DNA of 64,000 nt from Rostratula benghalensis (GCA_013399305.1 VXAI01000116.1:765541-829540), one strand, 5' to 3'. Numbered from the stretch's first letter, positions 53,816 through 64,000 are shown. The notes: generated from the letters alone by a model not told the origin. Numbers and translations are program-made.

Positions 53816-56034
53816 CTATAAAACAAAAAACCAGTATACATAAATGCATGCTTGCATGGCACCAGCTGTTAACAAAAACTATTTTGAAGTGCAATAGATT
53901 AGAAGCATTTTGACAATCAAAAGAAAGCTGAAATTCTCATACCACTTCCAGCTCAATTTTGTACTTTATCAGCACAAAATGAAAGTATGTACGTGAGAGG
54001 GAAATCATCAATTCCATGCCTCACATCTAAAGGTAGCTAATAGTAATGCATTACTCCCATTATTCACAGTTTCATAAATGTTTGTACGTCAAAATGATCA
54101 GAATTGTGGTTAACATATGTTATATTAATCCACTGTATCTACATTTTGCAATTTCTTGAAGGATTGGGTCATTATATATGCAGAGAAGGGAAATGGCTTT
54201 ATGACCTCTGCTTTCTCCATTGCACGTTCTCCTTTCAGCCCCCAGCTATCAATCAAGTTTCCATTTTGTTTCATGGCAGCAGACATCCCAAACACTCTTA
54301 TTAGTACTTTGACCCTTAACCCCACACTAAACCTTAGCAGAAGTGCAAGCAATAACCTATTATATATTCTCAATTGTTTATAAACTAATTTGACTTATTT
54401 TTATTTATATTCACATTTTGCTTTGGCTTTGTCTGCAACTAGTTTTTAGGCCCAAAAATCGGTTTCATGTGTTTTTTTTTGTCTAGACAGTTCATATGCT
54501 CCAAATAATTTCCCTGCTCTATGAAATATTCATCTCTCTGTGTATATTTATACTATAGTCAAAATATTTTGAAACCAGATTATCTTTTCTTTACCTTCAG
54601 ATAAGTAAAAATGAAACTAAATGGGGTATTTATTTCCCTGTCAAATAAAGCTTTGAGGAAAATATAATTCCTGTTATTTTATTAACTGAATTAAATAAAT
54701 CTGTTCACAAGGCAGCTTCCATTAAAATGTTAATCAGCTAAAGCAATGTCCAGGTGTATAATCAAAAGTTGAATCCCATCTTCCTCACTCTTACAGGAGA
54801 CAATTTATACACTTCTTCCCGCCACTTCTCCCTACCCTAAAAGTTAGGCAAGCTAAATTTCTAAATTAAATAACTATAGTTTCAGTGAAGTTTAATGAAG
54901 TCTCAATTTTGGTATCAGCAGTCTTCAGTAAAACACATATCAGTGTCTCTAATTGTGCTTCTGACAATGTTAACCATATTTAGCACTACATACAGGATGC
55001 TTATCCTAATCCATGAAACAAGAAGTTTCAAAAGTGTTTTAAAAAAAAACCCTAAATTCCCTAGGAAGGTAGTGAAAATGCAGCTCATGTGCAAGCAATC
55101 AACTCAAGTTAAGCAATCATGAGCTTCTAACGTGGGAGTGCTTCATTACTGGAAGTTGCAACAAGCTCCGGCCCCAATTTAATTCATGGCATTAACTGGA
55201 CAAAAACTTCAATTTTCACTCTAAGAATCAGTGAACAAAGCAAGTTTATATTATATAAATTTGAGAAAATTATGAGAAAACTGAAAAACTGGCTTTCACT
55301 ACTAAATTCCCAGAGTTCCAATAAACATGATTATTTTTTTTAATATGAAGGAAATTAATGTCTGCATTGCAGAACTGAGCCTTGTTTTTAAATAGAGACA
55401 AACCCACCAGCAGAAATAAAACTCAATCATTTTAAGCCTACACTGGGAAGAGCTGTGATCACTTTTGTGCACCTGAATTTTCATCTTCTTCCTTCTCAGG
55501 AGAATCAGAGAATTCTTAATACTGACAATGTATTCCCCTCTTACCTGTATGACTGCCTTCCAATTAGAAACCAAAAAGACAGAAGCAGAATCACATGCAA
55601 AAGACACCATAACATGCTCTGCTGACATAGAAGCCTTCTGTTATCTATAGTGTTGACCCTGACACCAAGTTTTCCCTTGAAGGCTCACAAAACCCATTTA
55701 GTGTACCAGCTTCTATGTAACAATTCCCTGGAAGCACCAGAAAACTAGGGAAGAGACACCAAAACTTGGTCCCATGTAACGAGATGTAGGGGACAATGAG
55801 ATGAGATGCAGGCAAAGAGGTGGCAGAGATGGCAAAGTTGAGGAAGCAATGACAACGACCTCAGAAGACTAACAACCAAAGGACAGTGAAATCGAGTGGA
55901 CAGCACTGTGTGGGAAGGCAGGAAGAAAGCTTCTAAAGCAGAGCCAGCAGAAAAAAACAAGGAATTTTGAGTCTCAAAGGTAAAACAAAGCACATATTAA
56001 AAAAAACCCAACCTTTTTTTAAATGGAAACTTAC
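53816..56034 (-). other. LRBA: LRBA intron, 2.2 kb
   Basis: The intron has donor GTAAGT and acceptor ...TTTTTTGTTTTATAG. It holds a purine-rich stretch on the plus strand at about 55750-55930 and no recognisable repeat. An exon-like segment with a good donor at 55538-55544 was considered and rejected because its open frame does not fit this phase-1 intron. Confidence 0.85.
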
Positions 56035-56168
56035 TTGTACCTTCTATCAGCAACTCCTGCCCATGGCTGCCCAAAAGAGTCCGAGAAAGAAAGGGAGCAA
56101 AATCCACAAAAATCTCTCTCAGAAGTGGGGCAGCTTTTTCCAAAGCATGTTCAAGCCTGTCTGTAATA
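56035..56168 (-). CDS. LRBA: LRBA exon (134 bp), start of the conserved block
   Basis: The acceptor ...CTCTACTAG precedes one base (T) that completes the serine codon, then 44 codons and a final A, followed by the strong donor GTAAGT. The protein begins [20 protein letters not shown] and continues through [20 protein letters not shown] to IEGT. This helical, hydrophobic stretch is nearly invariant between LRBA and NBEA in the sequences I recall. EHALEKAAP is the LRBA-like form, where NBEA has ERALEKVAP. The final A pairs with GT of the next exon to give AGT (Ser). A second in-frame AG eight bases further in (TATTACAG) could act as an alternative acceptor but would remove the expected ITD residues. 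Confidence 0.96.
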
Positions 56169-56431
56169 CTAGTAGAGAGATACATGTGATTAACAGAAGA
56201 AGGAAGTTGCTGACATTTTCTAGAACAGAGGATAGTTTTTGGCAATGTTTAAGTGATACACACATATAAGAATGAATCAATAATTCGATACTTGTATTTT
56301 CCCAAACCTTCATTAGGTATTGAATATGAGCAAAACATCATTCATAAGTGATGTGGAACCACAAGATCAAGTGTAATATCAAAAACTTGAACCACAGCAC
56401 AGCTGTTCACATGTTCGGGCGACGAAGTTAC
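56169..56431 (-). other. LRBA: LRBA intron, 263 bp
   Basis: This short intron runs from the donor GTAACT to an acceptor ending ATCTCTCTACTAG, with a run of pyrimidines (AACTTCCTTCTTCTG) about 35 bp upstream. It splits a serine codon after its second base. Nothing else is recognised in it. It is far shorter than the other introns in the window. Confidence 0.88.
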
Positions 56432-56510
56432 CTCATATTTGAAACAGAATCCTCAGGCACTGAAGAAACTGTAGGGACAGATGGCAATTTTGAACTAGAT
56501 GATCCCCTTC
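56432..56510 (-). CDS. LRBA: LRBA exon (79 bp), Ser-rich linker before the conserved block
   Basis: On the minus strand a pyrimidine-rich tract ending CTTTCTCTTGTAG is followed by 79 bp and a donor GTAACT. The exon starts with two bases that complete a codon, has 25 full codons and ends with AG, the first two bases of a serine codon finished by the next exon. It encodes RGSSSSKLPSVPTVSSVP, then an acidic EDSV stretch, ending VSNM. This is a low-complexity Ser/Pro/Val linker that directly precedes the conserved block in LRBA. The donor has C rather than G at position +5, so it is somewhat weak. The downstream intron is only 263 bp. An upstream partner exon must end one base into a codon (see the candidate at 63449-63484). 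Confidence 0.88.
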
Positions 56511-56784
56511 CTACAAGAGAAAGTAATAAATTAATTATAAGAACATGTAGGAGGTTAAACAACTGGACCAGAAAATAAAGCCTTGAGTTCAGCCTCTGAG
56601 AAACCATGGCTTTCAAGTGTGTGCGAGGACTAGGTACACCCTTTTCACTCCTTTGTACCTCAAACTTCTCTTGTTATAAGGCTCCAATTTACTTACATCC
56701 GTGTTCAACCAGGTATGCCATGGCAAGTTTCGTAAATTTGTGCTCTAGCACAAGGAGAAAGTCATGGAAGGAAGCCTTGCAGTT

Positions 56785-56855
56785 TGCTTTGTGAAGGAAG
56801 TCAGCCTAGACTGCAGTGATCCCTTCTGGCCTTATAATCCATGATCCTCTCTGAC
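56785..56855 (+). repeat. CR1-like 3' tail
   Basis: The sequence around GATCCCTTCTGGCCTTATAA followed by TCCATGATCC resembles the terminal piece of reptile-type CR1s (GGTCCCTTCTGGCCTTAAAATCTATGATTC). Only the last 60-70 bp can be recognised. It lies about 280 bp upstream of the LRBA exon at 56432-56510 in transcript terms. Confidence 0.5.
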
Positions 56856-58110
56856 CAAATTTCAGAACACTTACAATCTATAAGTAGTGAATACAAATAA
56901 TGTCTTACACCCCTAACACTCCTGTAGTATACTGATACATATATATACACATGCACTGATTTATAACTAATATATAGCCAAATAGTAACATTTTAAAGCA
57001 TTTCTTTTGGTTATTAGAAGTGCTTATCAATTTTAAGAAACTTGCACAGAATCCCCTTCATTTTTCGCTAAAATTGAAACATATTTGTGTCAAAATGAGG
57101 CAGGATAGATAATGACCAGGTATTTTCAACAGCCTGGCTTAAATTTTTACAAGACTGGGGTGCTGACAAAGACAGCTATGATAAAATTCTCCATTGCACT
57201 GCCAGCATCATTAGCATGATGGCAGTGGTATAACCTCATTTATGAGTTATTAACTTTGCCACATCAATTATTCAAAGGTTGATAGGGAAGACTGGGTCAT
57301 CTATGTATCCTGTGCTTACAAAAAAAAAAAAAAAGCAATTGTGTTATGTCAAATTGACACTACATGACTCTCATCAGTACAGTAGGAATCTGTAAATGTG
57401 AAATTCTGCTGCTCAGTATCTAAACAGAAATGCAACCTCCATAATGCAGTATGGATTGGTATTTGTAATGATGAAGAGAGGGTAAGGAGGGTAAGTCAGA
57501 GATTTCACAGATATTTGCTGCCAGGATAGGAACAGTGACTCACAAATCTCACATTGCATTCCAAACTATGGAGAGGAATGAATCTTAGCAGACAGATTTC
57601 TGTGCATTTTCCCAAGAGCATGACTGCTTCTAGTCCATCTGCAATCCTATCTCTTTCCAACCTTAGACCCTGTCCTATTCTCTTTCCTCTCACCTCGCCA
57701 GTTTCAGATTCTTATGGTGCTGGGAAAGGTTGGTAGAGTGAGGGGGGAGGGAAGGAAAAAAAGCACGAAAGAAAAGAGTTTAATCATTTCAGTTCTCACA
57801 TGTACCTTAGCAAACGTGACCCTTTTCAGAACTGTATCTACAGAAAAATTACTGATTGTCCAACCCACACTGGAGTGAGCTCACTTAAATGCAGCTTCTC
57901 TGGAAGCAAGCTTCTAAGACACTTGAATGCATCTACCAAAATGTGTCAGCTGTGACTTCTCAAAGTCCTTCTATTTGACTGAAGTGGAATAGATTTGTAA
58001 GAAGATGGGAAAGACAGATCCCCGAGACATGAAGTTTATTTCTCCTGGAAATTTCAAACTTTTTCTAAAAAGCAACAGCACACAAAGCTTCCCCCCAGAA
58101 ATGCTGGGCT

Positions 58111-58151
58111 CTGTGGTTTGTTTGGGTGGGGTTTTGGGTTTTGTTTTTTTT
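58111..58151 (+). repeat. Short G/T-rich tract
   Basis: CTGTGGTTTGTTTGGGTGGG is followed by GTTTTGGGTTTTG and T8. It is the first member of the 58.1-59.5 kb cluster. Confidence 0.7.
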
Positions 58152-58802
58152 CCCCCTCTCATTTCTCCCTCTCTGGGGAAGAAGTTTTTCCTCTCCTGTT
58201 GCATCAAAGGCAGCAGAGAAATTGATAAATTAAACCAACACATCAACATGGTGAAAGGTTTTGTACTTCTTTCTTTTTCTTTCTTCACAGGTAAGAGATT
58301 TATTTGTGAATGTGATCCACTTCCACTTTTCATAACTTAGACATGAAGCTCTTATTTTGACTTTTGTATGGGATGACGGGTTCATAGAGAAATTTTGAGT
58401 GGGCCATACAGAAATAAGGACAAGAAAGCAGGGACCAAAGCATTAGCTGCAAGCAAGGTGGAATCTCAATCTTCTGGGCATTGTTTCCTAAATAATTTAT
58501 CTACTAAAGCAAATGAAAGATTTTTCTGAAATTTTCAATGAAGGCTAGATTCTGTAAAAACTTCCAATATTTTCATGGATATAATTCCGTTTCTTTAAGA
58601 TCTGATTTTAGATAGTCAAATCACCAAAAAGTATTTTGAGTATTCCTAAGCAGCCAAATGATGTGCAGAAAATTAGAACAGAGCCTCCTGTACAGAAATA
58701 CAAAACAAAGCTCACAAAAGGCAACAATCCATGTGATTTAATGGTTCCAAAGACTCCAGCTGTTTGTAGGATACTTAATAGCTACAATCATTCTTTTTTC
58801 TC

Positions 58803-58895
58803 TGGGGGGGGGGGGGGTGGTGGATGAAGAGGGTGGGTGAGTTGGGTATTTTTTTTGGTTGGTTGGGGTTTTTTTTTTTGTTGTTGTTATTTTTT
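58803..58895 (+). repeat. Poly-G plus G/T-rich tract
   Basis: A run of 14 G at 58804-58817 is followed by GGTGG, GGGTGGG and TTGGG units, then T runs with GGTTGGTTGGGG, then a GTTGTTGTTATTTTTT stretch ending at ACACACAC. It is quadruplex-prone on the plus strand. Confidence 0.8.
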
Positions 58896-59116
58896 ACACA
58901 CACAAGTCCACATGGCCAGCAGTAGACTTAAGCCCATACACCATCCATAAGGGAAAATCAGAACCCTGATTTGGGTTGTTCAAACAACATAAAACTGAAA
59001 TGGCATCCAAAACCTTCAAAATTATGAAGTCCACTCAATGTGCAGATTGCACATGCAGAATATTTTGTTATATAAACCCTTGCATGTTTTCATGCTTTTC
59101 ACTACATTTACTGCCC

Positions 59117-59174
59117 TGGGTGTTTGGGTTTGGGTTTTTTTGGGGTTTTTTTTGTTTGCTTTTTTTTTTTTTTT
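59117..59174 (+). repeat. G/T-rich tract
   Basis: TGGGTGTTTGGGTTTGGG is followed by T7, GGGG, T8, and then a run of 14 T after GTTTGC. It is part of the cluster at 58.1-59.5 kb. Confidence 0.8.
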
Positions 59175-59466
59175 ACAATCTGTGTCTTGCAATCCAATAA
59201 TATTTGGGTATGTTAGAAAGTGAAAAGTATATACAACTAAAATCTAAACTCCCAGCCAGAACTATATTATCTGTGAAAAATAAGACTTTAACAGCGCAGC
59301 ACAGTAGCATGAATTTTACAATTAAATGAGATTAAAACAATTAGATGTAACACTTAGGCCACAAGTGTAACTGAAGGAAAAATCAGGAAAAAAAAAATAT
59401 CAAGGTAAACATCCACAAGCCATCACAAGGCTAAGGAGGAGGCATACACTCAATCCAGGGTAACTT

Positions 59467-59534
59467 GGGGGGGGTTTGTTGTTTGTTTTATTTTGTAGGG
59501 TGGGTTAGGTTTTTTGTTTGGTTTTCTGTTTTTA
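59467..59534 (+). repeat. G/T-rich tract
   Basis: G8 is followed by TTTGTTGTTTGTTTTATTTT, GTAGGGTGGGTTAGG and T-rich units, ending TTTTTACACACA. The layout (G run, mixed G/T, T run, then ACAC) resembles the tract at 58803-58895. Confidence 0.75.
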
Positions 59535-62500
59535 CACACAGTGTCACTGGTAAAAATTGTTAGAGTGAAAGGTAAACAAGATCACTGACAACACAGATAG
59601 GAGAGGATTTTTTTTCTTCTAGAAATCAAAGCAAATTGATTAGGGTAAAATGTAAAACTCTATGAAGTTTTAAGTTAAAATTTACTTTTAAATATAGACA
59701 TAATAGAAAAAGCACTGATAATTTGAATTTGACAACAGCATAGGGCAGGCATCTATATAAACCAGTCTTCTTGAAGTTTGTGCCAGAATATTTATGGCCT
59801 GAATTTCTTCATGCTTATCATCACCTAAATCCACATTCCAAACTCAGATATATTTCACTAAAAGAGGGTGAATCTCAGATTTATCACAGATGAGAATTTC
59901 AGGGTTTTTTTTACATAGAATTAGGCATAGTGATTTTTGCACTCAAACCTTGTTTTCTGCAAGTGCTTTTTTGACTTTATTTAACTCAAAAGTGTATTTT
60001 TATTCTACTGTTCTTTCTGCCTTCAGTTAAAAAAAATATACAAAAATACTTCAGTAGCATATTTTCACCCACAGCAGACATGTGGGTAAGTGCAGTAGCT
60101 ACTTCAAACATGTGGAACTCAACTGACTTATCTCTTCCTTATCCTTTCACTGATAAACTGGCTCCTTCAAACTGACAGTTTTACAGACATTTGCAAGAAC
60201 ATAAAAGAAAATGCAAATAGATCATCTGTCTAGCACCCTTACAGTGAAACCTTATTGTTTATTCAAGGTCCCCAAGGGTCTAAACAAATAATGTCTCCAG
60301 CAATAAAATATTGTTGAAGAAACTCCTTGTGCAACATCCTCATGTTTTTGCATACAGGTTTACGAAGCACACTTGGCAACACACAAGCAGTGCATGATAT
60401 AGTTTACTCTGCAAGGATGAAGATGAGGTAAAAAACCGCAGAGATTTGAATTAAATAACCATACCTCTTAATTTTGTACAACAGACCTACCGTACATAAA
60501 CACATCGATGCCCTTTATGAAATGAGTATCTGGTAAAATAATGAACTCATTTAAAAATACACTTCCAGGGCTGGAAGTGTACAATGCAAGACTATAATGA
60601 AAGGTTTTACAACCTAATACAAGGGATCTGTTACATAAACACATCTGCAGGTTAAACCAAAACAGATTTCACAAAACAATAGTGCACTCTCTAAAGAGAA
60701 GTTGCTTTACAATAGTTTTTTTATATTGAAACAGTATTAAACTGTTTTCATTGCATATCATTAGGAATTCTGCTTTAGTAACTAGCCTTCAACTACTGTT
60801 ACTGAGAAGCTGGAATTCTCTTTCAAAGAGTTACTATAATCCATTGAATTTCTTGAACTACCTCTGCACTGTTGGTAACTCACTTCACGTTCATTTTTCT
60901 TACTCTAGGCTTGTCTTGCACTAACTTAGTTTATTGTGAGACTTCAAGGTTATTTTCACCTCTGTATAAAAATCAATGAACACCATCCTTCTTTGCAAAA
61001 CAAGCCATCTATGGGAGAAAATTTACATTTTCCTCTATGAAGGACTAGAATTCAGGAGTCGCAAGTTCTTTTTTTATCTCCTGTTACTGCTTATTCCAGT
61101 TCTTTCAGGCACCCACCTCCTTTTTCACCTCTGCCTTTGACATGGATTTGTTTATGACTTTACACTTCAGGGAACAGCCCATGTCTCTGCTTTGGAGAAG
61201 CAGAAATTCTGCTGGCAATGCTGCGTGGCTTAGAGACAAAACAAGTGGAACTCAAAGAAGTTCAGGTAAGAGGGAGAGGAAGCAGGCAACAGAAATGGAG
61301 TAGAGCTTCTCAGTGTTTTCTACGCTCAGTGTCGTTAAGAACAAGATGTCATTTACTCCTGCTTTATGAAGACTTTTCGTACTCCTTCTATAAAAAACAT
61401 ATTTAAACAAGCATTTGCAAAGTGAATAGTGAAAATCCTCAAATATGCATTCTTTAGAGAGTGAAGCACTAAGAAAAGACATGTGAAATCCTCCAAGGAG
61501 ATCAGCAGAGAAACTCAGAGCATCAGAGAAAACCATGGGAGTGCAAAGTGCGAAACAGTTCAAAAAAGTTCACACCACTTCAGAACATTACAACTGTAAT
61601 TGAAACATTTAAAAGGAAAATGAAGTGCCAAACAAAAACACAAGCATCCCACTAGCATATTCACAATAGCTCAGACAACACTGCCAAGTCCTGCCTACCC
61701 AAACATCAGTCCTGTCTTTCCAATAGACTTTCTTGGACACCGCATGTGTAAAATCTCTGCTTCAAATCTCACTTTCAGACTATGAGCCAATCCAAGGAAG
61801 AAAACAACCCAAGTAAATTCCTCCTCCTTAGATTACTAGTAAATGCGCTCTTTTGCTAAATACCACCCTCCGTAAGAGATAAATGAGAAGGGGCTCAACA
61901 TGAGAAGGGGACTTGATTTTCTCCATTCAGTTCCTTCGATCTCTGAACAATTGGAGGAACAATTCCAGCAAACCAACAACCCAAGTATCAGCCATGAACA
62001 ACATACTGATGGGCAACTTTAGACAACAAGGTGCTCAGTGGTATTCCAGAAAGGCTTTTTGTGCTGTGAAACATTCTGAGTAAAGGTGAAGAAACTTCTC
62101 CTGCAAAAAGGCCAGGATGTCTAAGGCCAAAACATGTTTTCACCCTCTTTTAAAATATCAGAAGAACAGAGTGATCTTCAATGGTTATCTTTCCAACTTG
62201 TCAACACTTCATATTTGGTAGGCCAGGACATGTCACACCCACTTGATATGAGCTTAGGACAATCTTAAGGGTCAAATATCTGAGATACTCACAAACTTTA
62301 GCTACAGACAAAATGCACACTTCAGGAAAAAAGTGTGAGGAAGTAGGCTGATGAATTCTGAGCACACACAAACAACAATGGAGGCATCTGGAACCACATA
62401 GACTAATTAATATTTCAAGACAGATACTACCTTGACCAAGCAATTCTGACATTGCATCTACAGGATGCTCACTACTGTATAAAGCTTATTCCCAAATTAT

Positions 62501-63448
62501 GCTTATGCACACAGGGCAACTAAAACACTACCACTTGCTGCTTAATCCCATTTCAATGCTTATAACTCCCTTTCACCTCTGCTTTCAAGTAAATCGACAC
62601 AAGTTTCCAGAGTAAAGCACTATGTGTTATTACATTGAGGTTCAGTTGGTTTAATCAGTTTTTAAGACATCTCAAACAAATGCAAACAAAACTCGCATTA
62701 ACAATACTTTGACTTTAGGACAAACAGCTGAAATGTATTTTTAAATGTAGCAATAATGTTTAATAAATAGCCTTTATAAAAAGCCTCAAATTTATATTCA
62801 CTTTATATTTATTCAAATAAACCCCCGTCTCACCACTTTTTTAAAAAAACATTTAATTCACGTTTTTCATTAATTACGAAAGTAAACAGACTTGCAATGA
62901 AAGTTAGCTAAAAAAAAATGAGAACAACACAGTGATTCTCTGCTGCATGAAAACAAAAATGAGTGAAAAAACGTGTGATTTGAACTCAGGGGAAAATGAC
63001 TTATTTTGTTTCTATAGGAAGCTTGCTCATTACTACTTGGATCTTCAAATAAAAAAGTTAAAGGCCTAATATAGAACTTCATTTCAAAGTTAAATGTGTG
63101 CAATTTACATAAGCAACATAAGTGTACACCACTCCAACTCGGCAAAATTTTTGTTTCTGTGCCATTATTATACTGAGGGATAAAAGACAGTCTCACATTT
63201 TAATCTGTTTAAAGCATGATTTCATTCATCCCTTTACTTTTTCTTTTAATTAATTAGATTGCCAGTCTAAACATGTCTGCTATTTTAAAAAATCCTGATT
63301 AGTTTCTCTTTATGCATATCAGTTCAGATTACATGTCCAATTTTTGCCAAAAGTCCCAGACATGCTGGAAGTCACACAGTTACAAACTACATCAGTATTG
63401 TTTATTGTCTGGATTTCTTATACATTCTACAGGCACAGGAGCACTTAC

Positions 63449-63484
63449 TTTTTCTTCTATATGTCCTTAAAAGATTGACTAAAC
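63449..63484 (-). CDS. Possible 36-nt LRBA exon
   Basis: On the minus strand an acceptor ATTTTTCAG precedes 36 bp and the strong donor GTAAGT. Only one frame is open: two bases, then codons for LVNLLRTYRRK, then a final A. That final A would combine with the GA at the start of the exon at 56432-56510 to give AGA (Arg), so the phase fits. I do not recognise the peptide from LRBA. The acceptor tract is short, and exons this small arise by chance in many kilobases of intron. It is recorded as a candidate only. Confidence 0.2.
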
Positions 63485-63608
63485 CTGAAAAATCGATGTT
63501 CATCTGTTCTGTTTCTATTAAAAGCAAGTGAATACTGACCAGAAATTGTAATTATTAAGTCCATATCTAATCTGGGTAAACCAGTAAGAAGTTTACAAAT
63601 TAGCAATT

Positions 63609-63645
63609 ATTTTAAATAATTTCAATNATTTTAAATAATTTCAAT
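63609..63645. repeat. 18-bp duplication around a single N
   Basis: The 18-mer ATTTTAAATAATTTCAAT occurs twice (63609-63626 and 63628-63645), separated only by one N. This looks like two contig ends that were butted together without merging their overlap. Confidence 0.85.
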
Positions 63646-63666
63646 GTAGGTAAGATTTTATTATTT

Positions 63667-63690
63667 AAAAAAAAAAAAAAAAAAAAAAAG
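63667..63690 (+). repeat. Poly-A run, 24 bases
   Basis: Twenty-four A follow TTATTT. No retroposed gene or SINE body is recognised upstream. It lies just beyond the 18-bp duplication with the N, a place where assembly is difficult. Confidence 0.85.
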
Positions 63691-64000
63691 AGATTAGCTG
63701 CTCAGAACCAACCTTCCCTGAAGAACTGTGACATTTTAAAGGACAGCTAATTTTCCTAGTCCATTCCTAGTCCAAGCATTACTCCTACACTACTAGAGTG
63801 CTATTTCCTGCAATTTCAGTGACAATATAGATTCTCCCTTTTGCAAAGAGTAAGAACATACTAGGTTTCAAAAGCTTTTCTTTTCCTTTGTTATAACTGG
63901 AACAAATCCTTTTTGATTTTCCCAAGAAATGCAATGGGCGATTGAAGATGGTAACAAATATCTTCCAGACACACAAATACTAGAGGACATGAGAAAGGAT

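Larger units (their letters stand above)
1..64000 (-). other. LRBA: LRBA gene, internal part (six exons plus introns)
   Basis: Six minus-strand exons at 56510-56432, 56168-56035, 53815-53754, 35671-35607, 25294-25186 and 306-140 splice together in frame. They encode about 204 codons without a stop and without a missing piece relative to the family sequence as I recall it. LRBA is a very large BEACH-domain scaffold protein of endosomal and Golgi vesicle trafficking, best known for keeping CTLA-4 out of lysosomes. The part seen here lies just N-terminal of the PH-BEACH-WD40 module, in the region I know as the neurobeachin DUF1088 block, roughly residues 1750-1955 of a protein of about 2,860 residues. 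Residues typical of LRBA rather than NBEA include [15 protein letters not shown] and LTDKHGAW. Promoter, 5' end, BEACH exons and 3' end all lie outside the window. The paralogue assignment rests on recalled family sequence, not on a search. Confidence 0.92.
56511..64000 (-). other. LRBA: LRBA intron upstream of the first exon in the window (partial)
   Basis: The sequence between the acceptor at 56511 and the window end is non-coding as far as I can tell. It holds a CR1-like tail at about 56785-56855, A-runs at 57319-57335 and 63667-63690, a cluster of four G/T-rich tracts between 58.1 and 59.54 kb, and a small assembly defect at 63609-63645. A possible 36-nt LRBA exon at 63449-63484 would divide it. 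Confidence 0.7.

Noticed and set aside
55302..55640. Minus-strand 108-codon frame crossing a perfect CAG|GTAAGA donor at 55545
   Set aside because: The open frame ends in phase 0, but the host intron (56034-53816) is phase 1. No convincing acceptor lies upstream, and the frame simply continues past the donor.
56470..56520. AACTAGATGATCCCCTTCC read as a CR1 3' tail on the plus strand
   Set aside because: The minus strand of this stretch is the start of the LRBA exon at 56432-56510, with splice sites and correct phase. The CR1 likeness is coincidence.
1..64000. A nested intronless MAB21L2-type gene, known to sit inside LRBA in vertebrates
   Set aside because: No open frame approaching 350 codons exists on either strand, so it must lie in another intron outside this window.
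1..64000. tRNA, rRNA, microRNA or endogenous retrovirus genes
   Set aside because: I saw no tRNA B-box with a matching cloverleaf, no rRNA signature, no hairpin I could name, and no retroviral pol or env stretch. Only the CR1 LINE pieces were recognisable.

Overview
This is eukaryotic, vertebrate, AT-rich DNA, most likely from a bird. Bird origin is inferred from an avian-type CR1 LINE 3' end at about 23.28-23.46 kb, from several older CR1 LINE fossils, and from the dispersed G/T-rich and poly-G/poly-A simple tracts. There are no bacterial-type operons, tRNAs, rRNAs, CRISPR arrays or insertion sequences. The many 60-130 codon open frames are, with few exceptions, chance frames in non-coding DNA.

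The backbone of the window is one gene on the minus strand. Six exons at 56510-56432, 56168-56035, 53815-53754, 35671-35607, 25294-25186 and 306-140 each have consensus splice sites. Their phases join perfectly, giving about 204 uninterrupted codons. The protein matches the conserved block just upstream of the PH-BEACH module of the LRBA/neurobeachin family. Residues such as LTDKHGAW, AAKYRD and ILSRQRAED favour LRBA over its paralogue NBEA. The window is therefore an internal piece of LRBA running from right to left. Introns here range from 263 bp to about 24.9 kb, and both ends of the window lie in introns.

Layout: 1-139 is partial intron. 140-306 is the last exon in the window. 307-25185 is a long intron holding two old plus-strand CR1 copies (13.1-14.6 and 15.4-16.7 kb) and one younger minus-strand CR1 end (23.3 kb). 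25186-25294 is an exon, followed by a 10.3 kb intron and the exon at 35607-35671. An 18.1 kb intron comes next, with a third old CR1 3' end at 39.2-39.55 kb, a possible 120-nt cassette exon or MIR-like fossil at 47.4-47.6 kb, and an assembly gap in a CA repeat at 48.03 kb. Exons follow at 53754-53815, 56035-56168 and 56432-56510. The remaining 7.5 kb is partial intron with a cluster of G/T-rich tracts at 58.1-59.5 kb, a possible 36-nt exon at 63.45 kb, and an 18-bp duplication around a single N at 63.63 kb.

No clearly new biological system is visible. The observations most worth checking are the phase-compatible candidate cassette exon at 47436-47555, the possible microexon at 63449-63484, a plus-strand exon-like segment at 61171-61265, and the strand-asymmetric G/T tracts.
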